Below are positions 15,350-23,305 of a stretch of DNA of 32,592 nucleotides, piece after piece; within the stretch, counting starts at the first letter, position 1, and every line of letters starts with the position of its first letter. The notes under the pieces were generated by a model. The model saw only the letters and a list, made by a program, of their open reading frames with translations. It was not told the DNA's origin and did not search any database. Both the position numbers and the translations under genes were made by a program. This DNA is from a virus. The stretch spans positions 1 to 32,592 of IMG/VR virus record IMGVR_UViG_3300031857_018627; one strand, 5' to 3'.

Positions 15350-16248
15350 ATAACTTCTTTTAATAAAATATCATCAATAAATTTTTTCCAAGTTTTAGTA
15401 GATGGATGCCCCGCTACAACCATATTTCCTTCCAACCATCTATCATCTTCTATGTTATCATATATCCATTCATATACACCACCATACTCACCATATTCAT
15501 TTTTGTAAAACCAACAATATCTATCCCAATCTATTAATTCATAAAAGTTTTTAATAATTGGTATGTTTTCAAATCTCTTTATTCTCCCTCTTTTACTAAA
15601 TCTTTTTTCATATAGTAGTTTGTTTAGCACCGGCTCAACTTCATCAAAATTTAATGGGTCTTTTACAACTTCATTATTTTCAATTTGTCCATCAAAAATA
15701 CTATCTTCAACGGATAACATATCTTTAATAAAAAATGTTTTTAGTTTAATATTTTTACTTTCGGCAAAACAAATAAGATAATGAAACCATTCTAAAAAAG
15801 AAAGAGTATCTTCTTCATCAGATTTTACCCATTTTACTTTTGATTTAAAATACTCTTTTTCATTTTCAAAATCTTCCGATTCTTTCATCCAATTAAAAAA
15901 GAAATTTCCGCTCAATGCATAAAACCCATTTTCAAAATTATCCTGAGTGTAATCGGTTTTATGTATAACTGAATTAGCTTTACGTGGAATAAAAATTGAA
16001 TCTCTATTTAAAAATGTCCAACATGACATTAAAGTTATATCAGTTATTCCTCTTTCTAATAGTTCATTAGCTTTATAAATTAAACTTCTTACGGTTGTTT
16101 TTATATCATTTGTAGGAGAACCAACATTATAAACATTTTGGTAATTTAGTTTTAAATGTTCTGGCCAAAATTCACTTAATTTATCAGGTGTTGCGTGAAA
16201 ATTAGTGAAAGAACAACCACTACAAATTATGTGAGATGTAGTATTCAT
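15346..16248 (-). CDS. SGNH-like phage protein (copy 1 of SDR-SGNH pair)
   Basis: This 300-residue protein begins with HIICSGCSFTN (GCSFT at 11-15), a GxS-type block I as in SGNH/GDSL proteins, then WPEHL, NVGSPTND (41-48, with N and P/T positions like block II/III) and a C-terminal GHPSTKTWKKF block with a His in the place of the DxxH block. Such proteins are esterase- or acyltransferase-like by fold, but many phage members are uncharacterised. It is clearly related to the protein at 13510-14412. It overlaps the next SDR by 4 nt (ATGA). Deacylation or acylation of a sugar is a reasonable guess. Confidence 0.6.
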   Translation of the reverse strand: MNTTSHIICSGCSFTNFHATPDKLSEFWPEHLKLNYQNVYNVGSPTNDIKTTVRSLIYKANELLERGITDITLMSCWTFLNRDSIFIPRKANSVIHKTDYTQDNFENGFYALSGNFFFNWMKESEDFENEKEYFKSKVKWVKSDEEDTLSFLEWFHYLICFAESKNIKLKTFFIKDMLSVEDSIFDGQIENNEVVKDPLNFDEVEPVLNKLLYEKRFSKRGRIKRFENIPIIKNFYELIDWDRYCWFYKNEYGEYGGVYEWIYDNIEDDRWLEGNMVVAGHPSTKTWKKFIDDILLKEVI

Positions 16249-17155
16249 AAGTTTTTTCTAATGCTTTTTCAAATCCCAACTTAGGTAATAGGCCAATACT
16301 TTCCTGCTTAGTTGTATCCATTTGTCTCCTATTATCACCGTTTGGTTTAGATGTATTCCAATCTATTCTCAAATTCTTTCCACTAATTCTTATAAGGGAT
16401 TCTATCATTTGTTTTATAGTAATTTCTTCACCTGCTCCAAAGTTAATTGTGGTATGTAGTTTTCTTTTATATAAATCTAACACCGCATCTGCAACATCAC
16501 CCCCATACACAAAATCTCTAATAGGTGATCCGTCTCCCCATGCCTCAATTGAATCTCCATCCGCTTCAACAATCTTTTTAATAGTAGATGCAATTACAGT
16601 TCCCTTTCCACTAAAATCATCGTATTCACCAAAAATATTTGCAGGTCTTATTATAGCCCAATTGTGATAGTTATACTGAATTCGATACGCTTCCAACAAA
16701 ACTTCTCCCATTCTCTTACTCCAAGATGGAAACCAATCTGCTTCCGATGGGAGTGTTTTCCATACTGAATCCTCAACAAATCTTTCAGCCGGTGCATATA
16801 CTCCAACTGAACTCATAAACACTAACCAAATATTATTCTTAGCACATTGATTTATAATCTCAGTATTAATTTTAAAAGAAGGGTATAAGAAATCTACTGG
16901 CTTTTCCTTTGCTCTTATAGGAGAACCTTTTATACCAAAACAATTGAATACAGCTTCAAACTTATGATTATTAAAAAGAGATTCAACTGCAAAGGGTTTA
17001 GTTAAATCTTCTTGAACGAATTCCCATCCAACTGATGGGAGATGTTTTCCTTTCTGTAAATCTACTCCTATAACTTTATATCCTTCATTTACACATTTTT
17101 TTAATAAGTGTGTACCCACTAATCCATTAACTCCGGTAATTAAAACTTTTTTCAT
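16220..17155 (-). CDS. Extended SDR nucleotide-sugar enzyme, atypical active site (copy 1 of SDR-SGNH pair)
   Basis: This 311-residue extended SDR has a Rossmann motif GVNGLVG (8-14), NCFGIKGSP (71-79), MSSVGVY (114-120) and WGDGSPIRDFVYGGD, the usual substrate-binding region of nucleotide-sugar epimerases. The active-site helix reads PSWSKRMGE: K147 is present, but the position of the catalytic Tyr in YxxxK is P143. A reaction needing that Tyr may be altered or rescued by a nearby residue. Together with the SGNH-like gene downstream (29-nt overlap) it forms a two-gene unit that recurs immediately after. Confidence 0.8.
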   Translation of the reverse strand: MKKVLITGVNGLVGTHLLKKCVNEGYKVIGVDLQKGKHLPSVGWEFVQEDLTKPFAVESLFNNHKFEAVFNCFGIKGSPIRAKEKPVDFLYPSFKINTEIINQCAKNNIWLVFMSSVGVYAPAERFVEDSVWKTLPSEADWFPSWSKRMGEVLLEAYRIQYNYHNWAIIRPANIFGEYDDFSGKGTVIASTIKKIVEADGDSIEAWGDGSPIRDFVYGGDVADAVLDLYKRKLHTTINFGAGEEITIKQMIESLIRISGKNLRIDWNTSKPNGDNRRQMDTTKQESIGLLPKLGFEKALEKTYEYYISHNL

Positions 17156-17156
17156 T

Positions 17157-18380
17157 TTAGTATTCTTTTAATTCTTCAATCGTCTCATCAATCATTTTTG
17201 AAAAAGAAAATTCAAAAAATCTTTCCTTATTTTTTTTAATTTTTTCAATATTATTTCTATACCAATTTTTAATACCATTTGCACCTAATGTATAAACTCT
17301 CTTAACCTGCTCTAGTGCCGCGTTTAGTCTATTATCATTATCCATTATTGAGTCAAATCCGTAATCAAATAAATCACTATATTGCTCAAACCCTAAAGAT
17401 TGTAAATATTCGTTTGAACCTTTATCTCCTATGATTAAAAATGGATGGCAATTTGCTAATGCCTTAAAACTTTTTTCGGTAAGATTTAAACTATTGTTTT
17501 CAAATGATGTTTCGGTAATGATGTTAAAATATGTATCCGAATAATGTGATTTTGTAGTGTATTTTAAATTTGAGAATACATCATTTTGATAGTTTGGGTA
17601 ATCCCAATCTAAAACATTAAATCCCATTTCATCAAATTTATCATAATACTGGTCTAAATCAAACAACTCTATCTCCTTTGATGCCAAATTTCTTTTGTTA
17701 AAATTAGAATCTTTTATTAAAATTGAAACGTGGCTGTCATCTATAAAACCATTTTTAATTAACCATAGTATAACTTGTATCCTAAATGTTTTTGTAGCAT
17801 TTTTATTATAACTTAAAAAGAACTTTTTCTTTGGAATAGTAAGATATTCAGAATGAGATAATAATCCAATTTCGTTACCATTATGTTGAATTGATTCATC
17901 TTTTAAATCTCTATAATGGTCAACTAAAAACCCAAATAAATAAGGTTTGTGAATTATCCTTATACCATGATTATTAAATAATTCAGAATGTTTATTATTA
18001 GTAATTACAATTATCTGCCTATGCGGTATATTGTATTTATCTTTTAATAATAGTAGTCTAGCAATAAATGGTGTTTGATTAGTACCTTCATGAAAATTAG
18101 AAAAAACCAACCTTACATTAGGTTTATCTTTTATCTTATCAAACACACTTTCAAAATAATCTTTATTAGAATCTATGATATTTGAATTCATTTCACCGAT
18201 TATTGAAAAATTCCAAATAATATTATCGGTATCATTTAATTCAAAAATCGGGTTATTATGTCCATAATTCCAATCCAAATTTGAAATGTGACAGAATTGC
18301 TTACCATTTGACCTGACCTTATAATCTAAATTTTCATAATAAAATTTCATATTCGCTTTGGATTTTATTGTAATATTCAA
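17157..18380 (-). CDS. Glycosyltransferase-like protein, family of three in this window (copy B)
   Basis: This 407-residue protein is related to copies A and C. It has FFLSYNKNATKTFRI (FLxxN....R), NIITETSFENN, NLTEKSFKALANCHPFLIIG and LQSLGFEQYSDLFDYGFD. Copies A and B share the ETSFENN block, and in each the EK-containing segment follows within a few residues. The first ATG overlaps the sulfotransferase gene by 47 nt; a second ATG (M11, at 18350) would cut this to 17 nt, close to the usual overlap here, and is a reasonable alternative start. It is separated from the next SDR by 1 nt. A GT-B-like transferase is the best guess. Confidence 0.55.
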   Translation of the reverse strand: MNITIKSKANMKFYYENLDYKVRSNGKQFCHISNLDWNYGHNNPIFELNDTDNIIWNFSIIGEMNSNIIDSNKDYFESVFDKIKDKPNVRLVFSNFHEGTNQTPFIARLLLLKDKYNIPHRQIIVITNNKHSELFNNHGIRIIHKPYLFGFLVDHYRDLKDESIQHNGNEIGLLSHSEYLTIPKKKFFLSYNKNATKTFRIQVILWLIKNGFIDDSHVSILIKDSNFNKRNLASKEIELFDLDQYYDKFDEMGFNVLDWDYPNYQNDVFSNLKYTTKSHYSDTYFNIITETSFENNSLNLTEKSFKALANCHPFLIIGDKGSNEYLQSLGFEQYSDLFDYGFDSIMDNDNRLNAALEQVKRVYTLGANGIKNWYRNNIEKIKKNKERFFEFSFSKMIDETIEELKEY

Positions 18381-19158
18381 TTTCAGTATCCAAATATAAA
18401 GATAGTTCTTTTATTTCAGATTTCCAAGTTTGAATTTTTTCCGAGAGATATTTGTAAAATATGTTGTTTTTTTCAGTTTGCTTATAAGAATTCATTTTTT
18501 CATCATACCCCCATTCCGTCATCTCTTTTGATTTAAAGTACGAATCTAAATCTGTTATATTAAGATATTTTAAATTTACTCCAAGTTTTTTCAAATCGTT
18601 CATATAATTGTATGCCATAAAATGATGAAACTCAACATGTGCATCTTTATATATCGATTGCGGTAGCACATATTTGATTATAAATTCTTTTAAATAATCG
18701 GTATCTTTTGTATTTAGAAAACTTTTAACTAAATGCTTTATATGATTTACACCAATTTGTAAATTTTCATTTGTAATAATGGTATCAAAATAATGTCTTA
18801 AAAATTGACTACTATCTTCATTCTGAACAATTGCCCTATTTTCAATTATAGATAAATTTGTTGTGAGTCCAGATACCATTCTTTTTATAGGATTTCTTAT
18901 TAAAAAAACGGTTTCTTTACCTTTAAAAAAATTATCGTAAACATGATAAGTAAAAAGTTCTCTCTTAGGAAAAATTAAATGATTAAATTCCGATTCTTCT
19001 AGTTTTTTCGAAAGAGGTTCGTAGTAATTTACAAACTGCAATTCATCTGAAACTGATTTCATAAATCTACTTCCAACTTTTGCAGATGTTACAAACGCAA
19101 TCTTATCGTTGCTGAAATATTTGTAACTTGTAGTATATCTTTTATCTCTACATTCCAT
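18334..19158 (-). CDS. Sulfotransferase-like protein
   Basis: This 274-residue protein has two PAPS-binding signatures in the right order: AKVGSRF (26-32), corresponding to the 5'-phosphosulfate loop KxGSxx, and LIRNPIKRMVSGL (86-98), corresponding to the 3'-phosphate motif RxPxxRxxS. This is the pattern of carbohydrate sulfotransferases, which move sulfate from PAPS to a hydroxyl or amino group. Length fits the family. No signal or membrane segment is seen. It lies between two related glycosyltransferase-like genes (overlaps 11 and 47 nt), which suggests that a sulfated sugar is made by the trio. No PAPS synthesis gene is in the window, so host PAPS would be used. Confidence 0.72.
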   Translation of the reverse strand: MECRDKRYTTSYKYFSNDKIAFVTSAKVGSRFMKSVSDELQFVNYYEPLSKKLEESEFNHLIFPKRELFTYHVYDNFFKGKETVFLIRNPIKRMVSGLTTNLSIIENRAIVQNEDSSQFLRHYFDTIITNENLQIGVNHIKHLVKSFLNTKDTDYLKEFIIKYVLPQSIYKDAHVEFHHFMAYNYMNDLKKLGVNLKYLNITDLDSYFKSKEMTEWGYDEKMNSYKQTEKNNIFYKYLSEKIQTWKSEIKELSLYLDTEIEYYNKIQSEYEILL

Positions 19159-20416
19159 TTGCTATTTTTTTAAAGTATTTTTTACAACTCTCCCTTTTCC
19201 ACAAATTTAAAAAGTGGCATTGATTATGTTTTAATATATCTTCTGCTTTTTTATATTGCTCATTTAAATTTATTCCATCTAATTCCTTAATGAGAGAAGT
19301 TACCAACGCCATTCTTTCCATTGGCTCATAAATATCATCATAACTCTCATCCCACAACGAATCAAAAGTTTCAAATCCAAAACTTTTAATTCTTTCTAAG
19401 TGTTTATATGGAGCCAAAAATACACCTAAATGTAAATTAACAAATGGTTTCAAACTTTTTTCACTTATATGCTCTTCATTATTTTCAAAAGAAGTTTCGG
19501 TTATTAAACTAATAAATGAATTTTTATATGTTTCTATGTAATGAGTTGATTTAGTATCGCCAAAAAAGTTAAATAAATTTTTTGAATAGGGTTCATAATT
19601 ACTTTTCTTTTTAGTATAAAAAAAGTATTTTAATTCATTATGATGATTTTCAAGTTCATTTCTATTAAAATAAGCTGAAAAATGCTCTATACTAAAAATG
19701 TTTTTACCATTTTCATCTGATTCTTCTCCAAATAAAGTAGTGAATTCATAAGGAGAAAATAATAAAGACCAATCGGTATTGTAAATAGATTTATTTTTAT
19801 ATAATCTAGCTAAAAATGCAATTCTATGTGCTTTTGGAACTCTGTTTAAACACAGAAACTTAAATTTTCTTTCAATCTCAGGTTCAAAATTCGGCAACTC
19901 AAATCTATATCCTAAATCATTTATTTTATTTGATTCCAATGCTTTATGAACAACTAATGACGTATGCTCTAACAACCAGTCAGAAATATTAATATTCATA
20001 CCTACATCTCCGATTGAATCTTTGTAGTATGAAAATAAATTTTTATTAGCAAAATTTAAGTAAAATAAAGTTGGATCTAAATTGTGTGTTTTTATTAAAT
20101 CATAAAGTTTTTGGAAAAAATCAAAATGATTGCCACCACCCTCATGCTCCCTTAGTAGTAAAATTTTTATTTTTTTACCAAATAATAAATTTAAAATTTG
20201 TTCCGAAAAAAAACCTTCTCTGAAAATTGAATAAAAATCGGTGTTCAAATCTATTGGAAAATAGATATTTTGATACAATTCAATCTCTTCTATTCTTATA
20301 TTATTTGTATCTATGTATTCACTACAATAAGGAAACCTACAACCAAATCTGTTACCATTTGGTGTAGGCCCCAAGTTATTCCACTCTTCAAATAATAAAT
20401 TTAAAATGCTATCCAT
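19148..20416 (-). CDS. Glycosyltransferase-like protein, family of three in this window (copy A)
   Basis: This 422-residue protein is related to those at 17157-18380 and 11635-12975. Shared features are a central KFKFLCLNRVPKAHRI stretch (FLxxNxxxxxHR), SLITETSFENN, the HISEKSLKPF segment and GFETFDSLWDESYD near the C-terminus. An EN...(S/T)EK pattern followed by a Pro/Phe strand resembles the nucleotide-sugar site of GT-B enzymes such as GT10 fucosyltransferases, but the match is weak and made by eye. It overlaps the TPP gene by 16 nt and precedes the sulfotransferase-like gene with 11-nt overlap. Cytoplasmic glycan transfer is an inference. Confidence 0.55.
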   Translation of the reverse strand: MDSILNLLFEEWNNLGPTPNGNRFGCRFPYCSEYIDTNNIRIEEIELYQNIYFPIDLNTDFYSIFREGFFSEQILNLLFGKKIKILLLREHEGGGNHFDFFQKLYDLIKTHNLDPTLFYLNFANKNLFSYYKDSIGDVGMNINISDWLLEHTSLVVHKALESNKINDLGYRFELPNFEPEIERKFKFLCLNRVPKAHRIAFLARLYKNKSIYNTDWSLLFSPYEFTTLFGEESDENGKNIFSIEHFSAYFNRNELENHHNELKYFFYTKKKSNYEPYSKNLFNFFGDTKSTHYIETYKNSFISLITETSFENNEEHISEKSLKPFVNLHLGVFLAPYKHLERIKSFGFETFDSLWDESYDDIYEPMERMALVTSLIKELDGINLNEQYKKAEDILKHNQCHFLNLWKRESCKKYFKKIANGM

Positions 20417-21030
20417 TTTCCGCTTCCGTAATGTGGATATTTTGATTTGTATGTATAATGAATTACGTCTTCAGGTATTTCTCTTTTTTTATTCCACGTT
20501 GATTCAGTTGGAGTATAAGTTGAAACCCCATTATCTTCTACTACAAATACTATCGGTAAATCAAAGTTTCTTGCATATTTATGCGTTTCGTAAAACAATC
20601 CACTTTCAAAACTCATATCACCAACAAATACCCAAACTTTTTCCCCACTACCATTTTGTTTTAATCCCATAGCTACTCCCAATGCAATAGATAATGTACC
20701 ACCAACTATTGCAGATGCATAAAATTTTTGAGATATATCAACCATAGTAATTGATTTACCATCTTTTATTAATTCAGTAGCATACTCAATCGATATCCCT
20801 TTTAGAGCCCAATGATAATGAGAACGCCATGTACTAAATACCCAATCTTCTTTTCCAATTCTTTTGAAAATTTCTATAAGTTGAGATTCGTTTCCATTTG
20901 ATAAATGAACCGGCCCTCTGATTTTACCACCTTCCCAAATATCAACTATACCCTGTTCAAAAGCAATTAATTTTTCTTCTGTCCAATCAATATCTCTAAC
21001 GATTGGATATTTTTCTAAATTTTTTATCAT
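20401..21030 (-). CDS. TPP enzyme alpha-like subunit (E1-alpha/transketolase N-terminal type)
   Basis: This 209-residue protein resembles the pyrophosphate-binding half of 2-oxoacid dehydrogenase E1-alpha subunits. It has HLSNGNE (42-48), FSTWRSHYHWALKG (65-78, like the usual STYRDHGHAL region), GGTLSIALGVAMG (110-122) and the thiamine-diphosphate motif running from GDMS (137) to DNG (166-168). E1-alpha subunits are usually about 320 aa or more, so this is a minimal form that ends soon after the cofactor motif. Its partner is probably the beta-like protein at 12965-13513, about 7 kb downstream in the same operon. A two-carbon transfer or 2-keto-acid decarboxylation is expected; the substrate is unknown. 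Confidence 0.75.
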   Translation of the reverse strand: MIKNLEKYPIVRDIDWTEEKLIAFEQGIVDIWEGGKIRGPVHLSNGNESQLIEIFKRIGKEDWVFSTWRSHYHWALKGISIEYATELIKDGKSITMVDISQKFYASAIVGGTLSIALGVAMGLKQNGSGEKVWVFVGDMSFESGLFYETHKYARNFDLPIVFVVEDNGVSTYTPTESTWNKKREIPEDVIHYTYKSKYPHYGSGKWIAF

Positions 21031-21884
21031 ATTAAAAGGTCACTTATACAAACTCTATTTTTTTCTGAACCCCTATTAAGTTCAGCGTATTCATCTCCTC
21101 CTATTCCAAACATAACACAATCAGTTTCTTCTAAATTCATTTCTTTACAAACTTGTGAATATTTTTCACCGAATGTATCCCAATTATAGTCAACAGAATA
21201 TTTACTCATTAATTTATATCCAACTGCAGCTCCTACTCTATTTACCATTTCTTGCTCATTAAACGCTCCAATACCATCATCTAAACTCCTAAATTCATTC
21301 ACTAATCTAATACCAACTCTTAAATGCTCCATTCCATAAAATGCTTTTGATAATGAAAAAGTTGCAGCCTGAATACATTTATGTCTTAGATTTACATTTA
21401 CATTCTTTGCCATAGGGAAATACGCAAAATCTAATAATACTGGAATAGAATTATCATCACAATAATTCAAAAATTCCTCTGTTAAAAGTGGATGCTGTTT
21501 ACCATAATCTGAAAATGGTACACTTAAAATTACAGCATCTCCGTTTTTAATTTCATCGTTTTCGATATATTCCCAATTCCAATCATGTTGAAAAGAACAT
21601 TTGTGATAAAAAAATTCTCCTTTAAAAAAACGAAATCTTTTTTTCTTTTGAAGTTGATAAAAATGATCAAATGTTTGGATTGTACCATGAACATAGTCAA
21701 TTTTTTTATAAAAATCTAACCCTTCTAATTTATTATATTTTGATTCTGAAATCCACTCTACAAATTTATTCTTAAATTTAGTAAGAATCTTATCATCGTA
21801 AACACAGGATAAATTATCAAAACTAATAATATCTTGTTTGATTTTTGGGTTCGGTATAGGTTTTGCTCCTCTTAAATTGTTCAT
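21027..21884 (-). CDS. PLP-dependent aminotransferase-like protein (short)
   Basis: This 285-residue protein has fold-type I PLP features: PVLLDFAYFPM (148-158, with D152 as the likely partner of the pyridine nitrogen) and ATFSLSKAFYGMEHLRVGIRL-type sequence, with K180 in SLSKAFYG as the likely Schiff-base lysine. HGTIQTFDHF (66-75) fits the phosphate-binding region. It is shorter than typical class I/II aminotransferases (about 350-400 aa) and lacks much of the usual C-terminal domain. It may transfer an amino group to a sugar or keto acid. The start is uncertain because of the 62-nt overlap with the upstream gene; no later ATG gives a complete fold. Confidence 0.65.
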   Translation of the reverse strand: MNNLRGAKPIPNPKIKQDIISFDNLSCVYDDKILTKFKNKFVEWISESKYNKLEGLDFYKKIDYVHGTIQTFDHFYQLQKKKRFRFFKGEFFYHKCSFQHDWNWEYIENDEIKNGDAVILSVPFSDYGKQHPLLTEEFLNYCDDNSIPVLLDFAYFPMAKNVNVNLRHKCIQAATFSLSKAFYGMEHLRVGIRLVNEFRSLDDGIGAFNEQEMVNRVGAAVGYKLMSKYSVDYNWDTFGEKYSQVCKEMNLEETDCVMFGIGGDEYAELNRGSEKNRVCISDLLI

Positions 21885-22356
21885 ATAAACCTGTTATTTG
21901 CATTGTATATTTTGGCTCCATCCCCATATTTCCACTAAGGTGAGGTTGTCCATATCTAATTACTTTAAAATTAAGTTTTGACCATTTTGTATATGGTACA
22001 TTATCTATTTCAAAATAATGACCAGATTTCCAATCTTCTAAAAAGAAATTTAATCTACATACATCAAACTTATCACAATTTACTCTTTTACAAAATTGAT
22101 AAAATGTATCAAAGTGTTCCGGTATTGTTTGTCCTGGCATTTGTTTTATTACACTAAGAGAATAATCGGTAAAAATTGTCTTAGCAAAGTTATGAAATTC
22201 CTCAGGTAAATCAAATGATTGGTAATATTGTGTATTTTTATCAGTAAATCCAGCCTTTATATATTGTTGATTTTGCTCATCGTATTCAGCTGCATTTCCT
22301 TCTAAAGATACATTATTAGAAAGTTTATCAAAATTTATATTATGTATTGTTAGCAT
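21823..22356 (-). CDS. 2OG/Fe(II)-dioxygenase-like protein
   Basis: This 177-residue protein has an HxD pair (H81, D83 in PEHFDTF), a hydrophobic strand with FFLEDWKSGH (104-113), a candidate distal His at PHLSGN (H139) and KYTMQITG (149-156), where K149 could replace the usual Arg that binds 2-oxoglutarate. This order matches compact double-stranded beta-helix hydroxylases of the Asp/Asn hydroxylase type seen in phages. The substrate is unknown. It overlaps the next gene by 62 nt, the longest overlap in the window, so its C-terminus or the next start should be treated with care. Confidence 0.55.
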   Translation of the reverse strand: MLTIHNINFDKLSNNVSLEGNAAEYDEQNQQYIKAGFTDKNTQYYQSFDLPEEFHNFAKTIFTDYSLSVIKQMPGQTIPEHFDTFYQFCKRVNCDKFDVCRLNFFLEDWKSGHYFEIDNVPYTKWSKLNFKVIRYGQPHLSGNMGMEPKYTMQITGLYEQFKRSKTYTEPKNQTRYY

Positions 22357-23305
22357 ATCCTAAAGGAAATCCGTTTCTAAATTCAGAACCCATTTTCGGA
22401 ACTATCATTTGATAACCCTGAATTAATTGTTTTATACCTCTATCTAAATCCCACTCTGGTTTCCATCCAGTTTCCTCAATTTTTGCGTTTGATACAATAT
22501 AATCCCTTTTATCAGGATCTTCATAATAATCGTTATATGATACCGCAAAATCGTTCACGTGGGATTGTATCTTTTCTAACAATTCTTGCTTTGATAAGTT
22601 AGCTGAACTCAACCCTACATTAAATACTTCACCCTTATAAAAGTCATAACCGTATAACATAAAAAGAAAAGCCGATGCAACATCTTCAACGTGAATAAAG
22701 TTTCTTTTGAAATTTCTCTCAAAAACAACAATATACTTATCGGTAATTGCTTTATAAGTAAAATCGTTTACCAATAAATCGGTTCTCATACGAGGTGATA
22801 CACCAAATACTGTGGCTAATCTAAATGTTATAGCATCAGTTGAAGTTCTTAAAAAGTTCTCAGCATCACATTTTGTTTGCCCATATACTGAAATTGGAGT
22901 AAGAGGGGATTCCTCTGTACATTCAGTTTGTCCCTCCGCTATACCATACCCACTATTTGTGTTTGGGTATAAAATCTTCTTACCTTTACTAAACCTGACT
23001 ATGTTTACTATTTGTTTGAAATTAATTTCTTTTGCTAATTGTGGATCCGCTGCACAAGCTGGAAACCCAACTATTGCAGCTAATGGTATAATTGCATCCG
23101 CCTCCTTACACAATTTTTCTAAAAGTGATTCGTTTCTAACATCACCATAAATGAACTTAAAATTAGGATTAGATGTATATTGTAATAACGATGTTTGATT
23201 AAATAATAATTTATCCAATACAACTACTTCATCACCTGCATTCAATAATTTACCAACAATAACCGATCCTAAGTATCCTGCTCCTCCCGTAATTAATACT
23301 TTCAT
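22340..23305 (-). CDS. NAD-dependent sugar epimerase/dehydratase (extended SDR)
   Basis: This 321-residue extended short-chain dehydrogenase/reductase is of a size usual for nucleotide-sugar epimerases. It has the Rossmann motif GGAGYLG (7-13), a DVRN cofactor segment (55-58), a Ser/Thr-rich active-site strand (NTNSGYG, 115-121) and the complete YxxxK pair (Y141, K145 in SVYGQTKCDAE). The expected reaction is epimerisation or dehydration of an NDP-sugar in the cytoplasm. Unlike the two SDRs further down the operon, its catalytic Tyr is intact. It overlaps the next gene by 17 nt. UDP-glucose 4-epimerase-like activity is plausible, but the exact substrate is not readable. Confidence 0.88.
   Translation of the reverse strand: MKVLITGGAGYLGSVIVGKLLNAGDEVVVLDKLLFNQTSLLQYTSNPNFKFIYGDVRNESLLEKLCKEADAIIPLAAIVGFPACAADPQLAKEINFKQIVNIVRFSKGKKILYPNTNSGYGIAEGQTECTEESPLTPISVYGQTKCDAENFLRTSTDAITFRLATVFGVSPRMRTDLLVNDFTYKAITDKYIVVFERNFKRNFIHVEDVASAFLFMLYGYDFYKGEVFNVGLSSANLSKQELLEKIQSHVNDFAVSYNDYYEDPDKRDYIVSNAKIEETGWKPEWDLDRGIKQLIQGYQMIVPKMGSEFRNGFPLGYANNT

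Noticed and set aside
22812-23150. Plus-strand open frame of 112 codons
   Set aside because: It is antisense to an SDR with intact Rossmann and YxxxK motifs and has no motif of its own.
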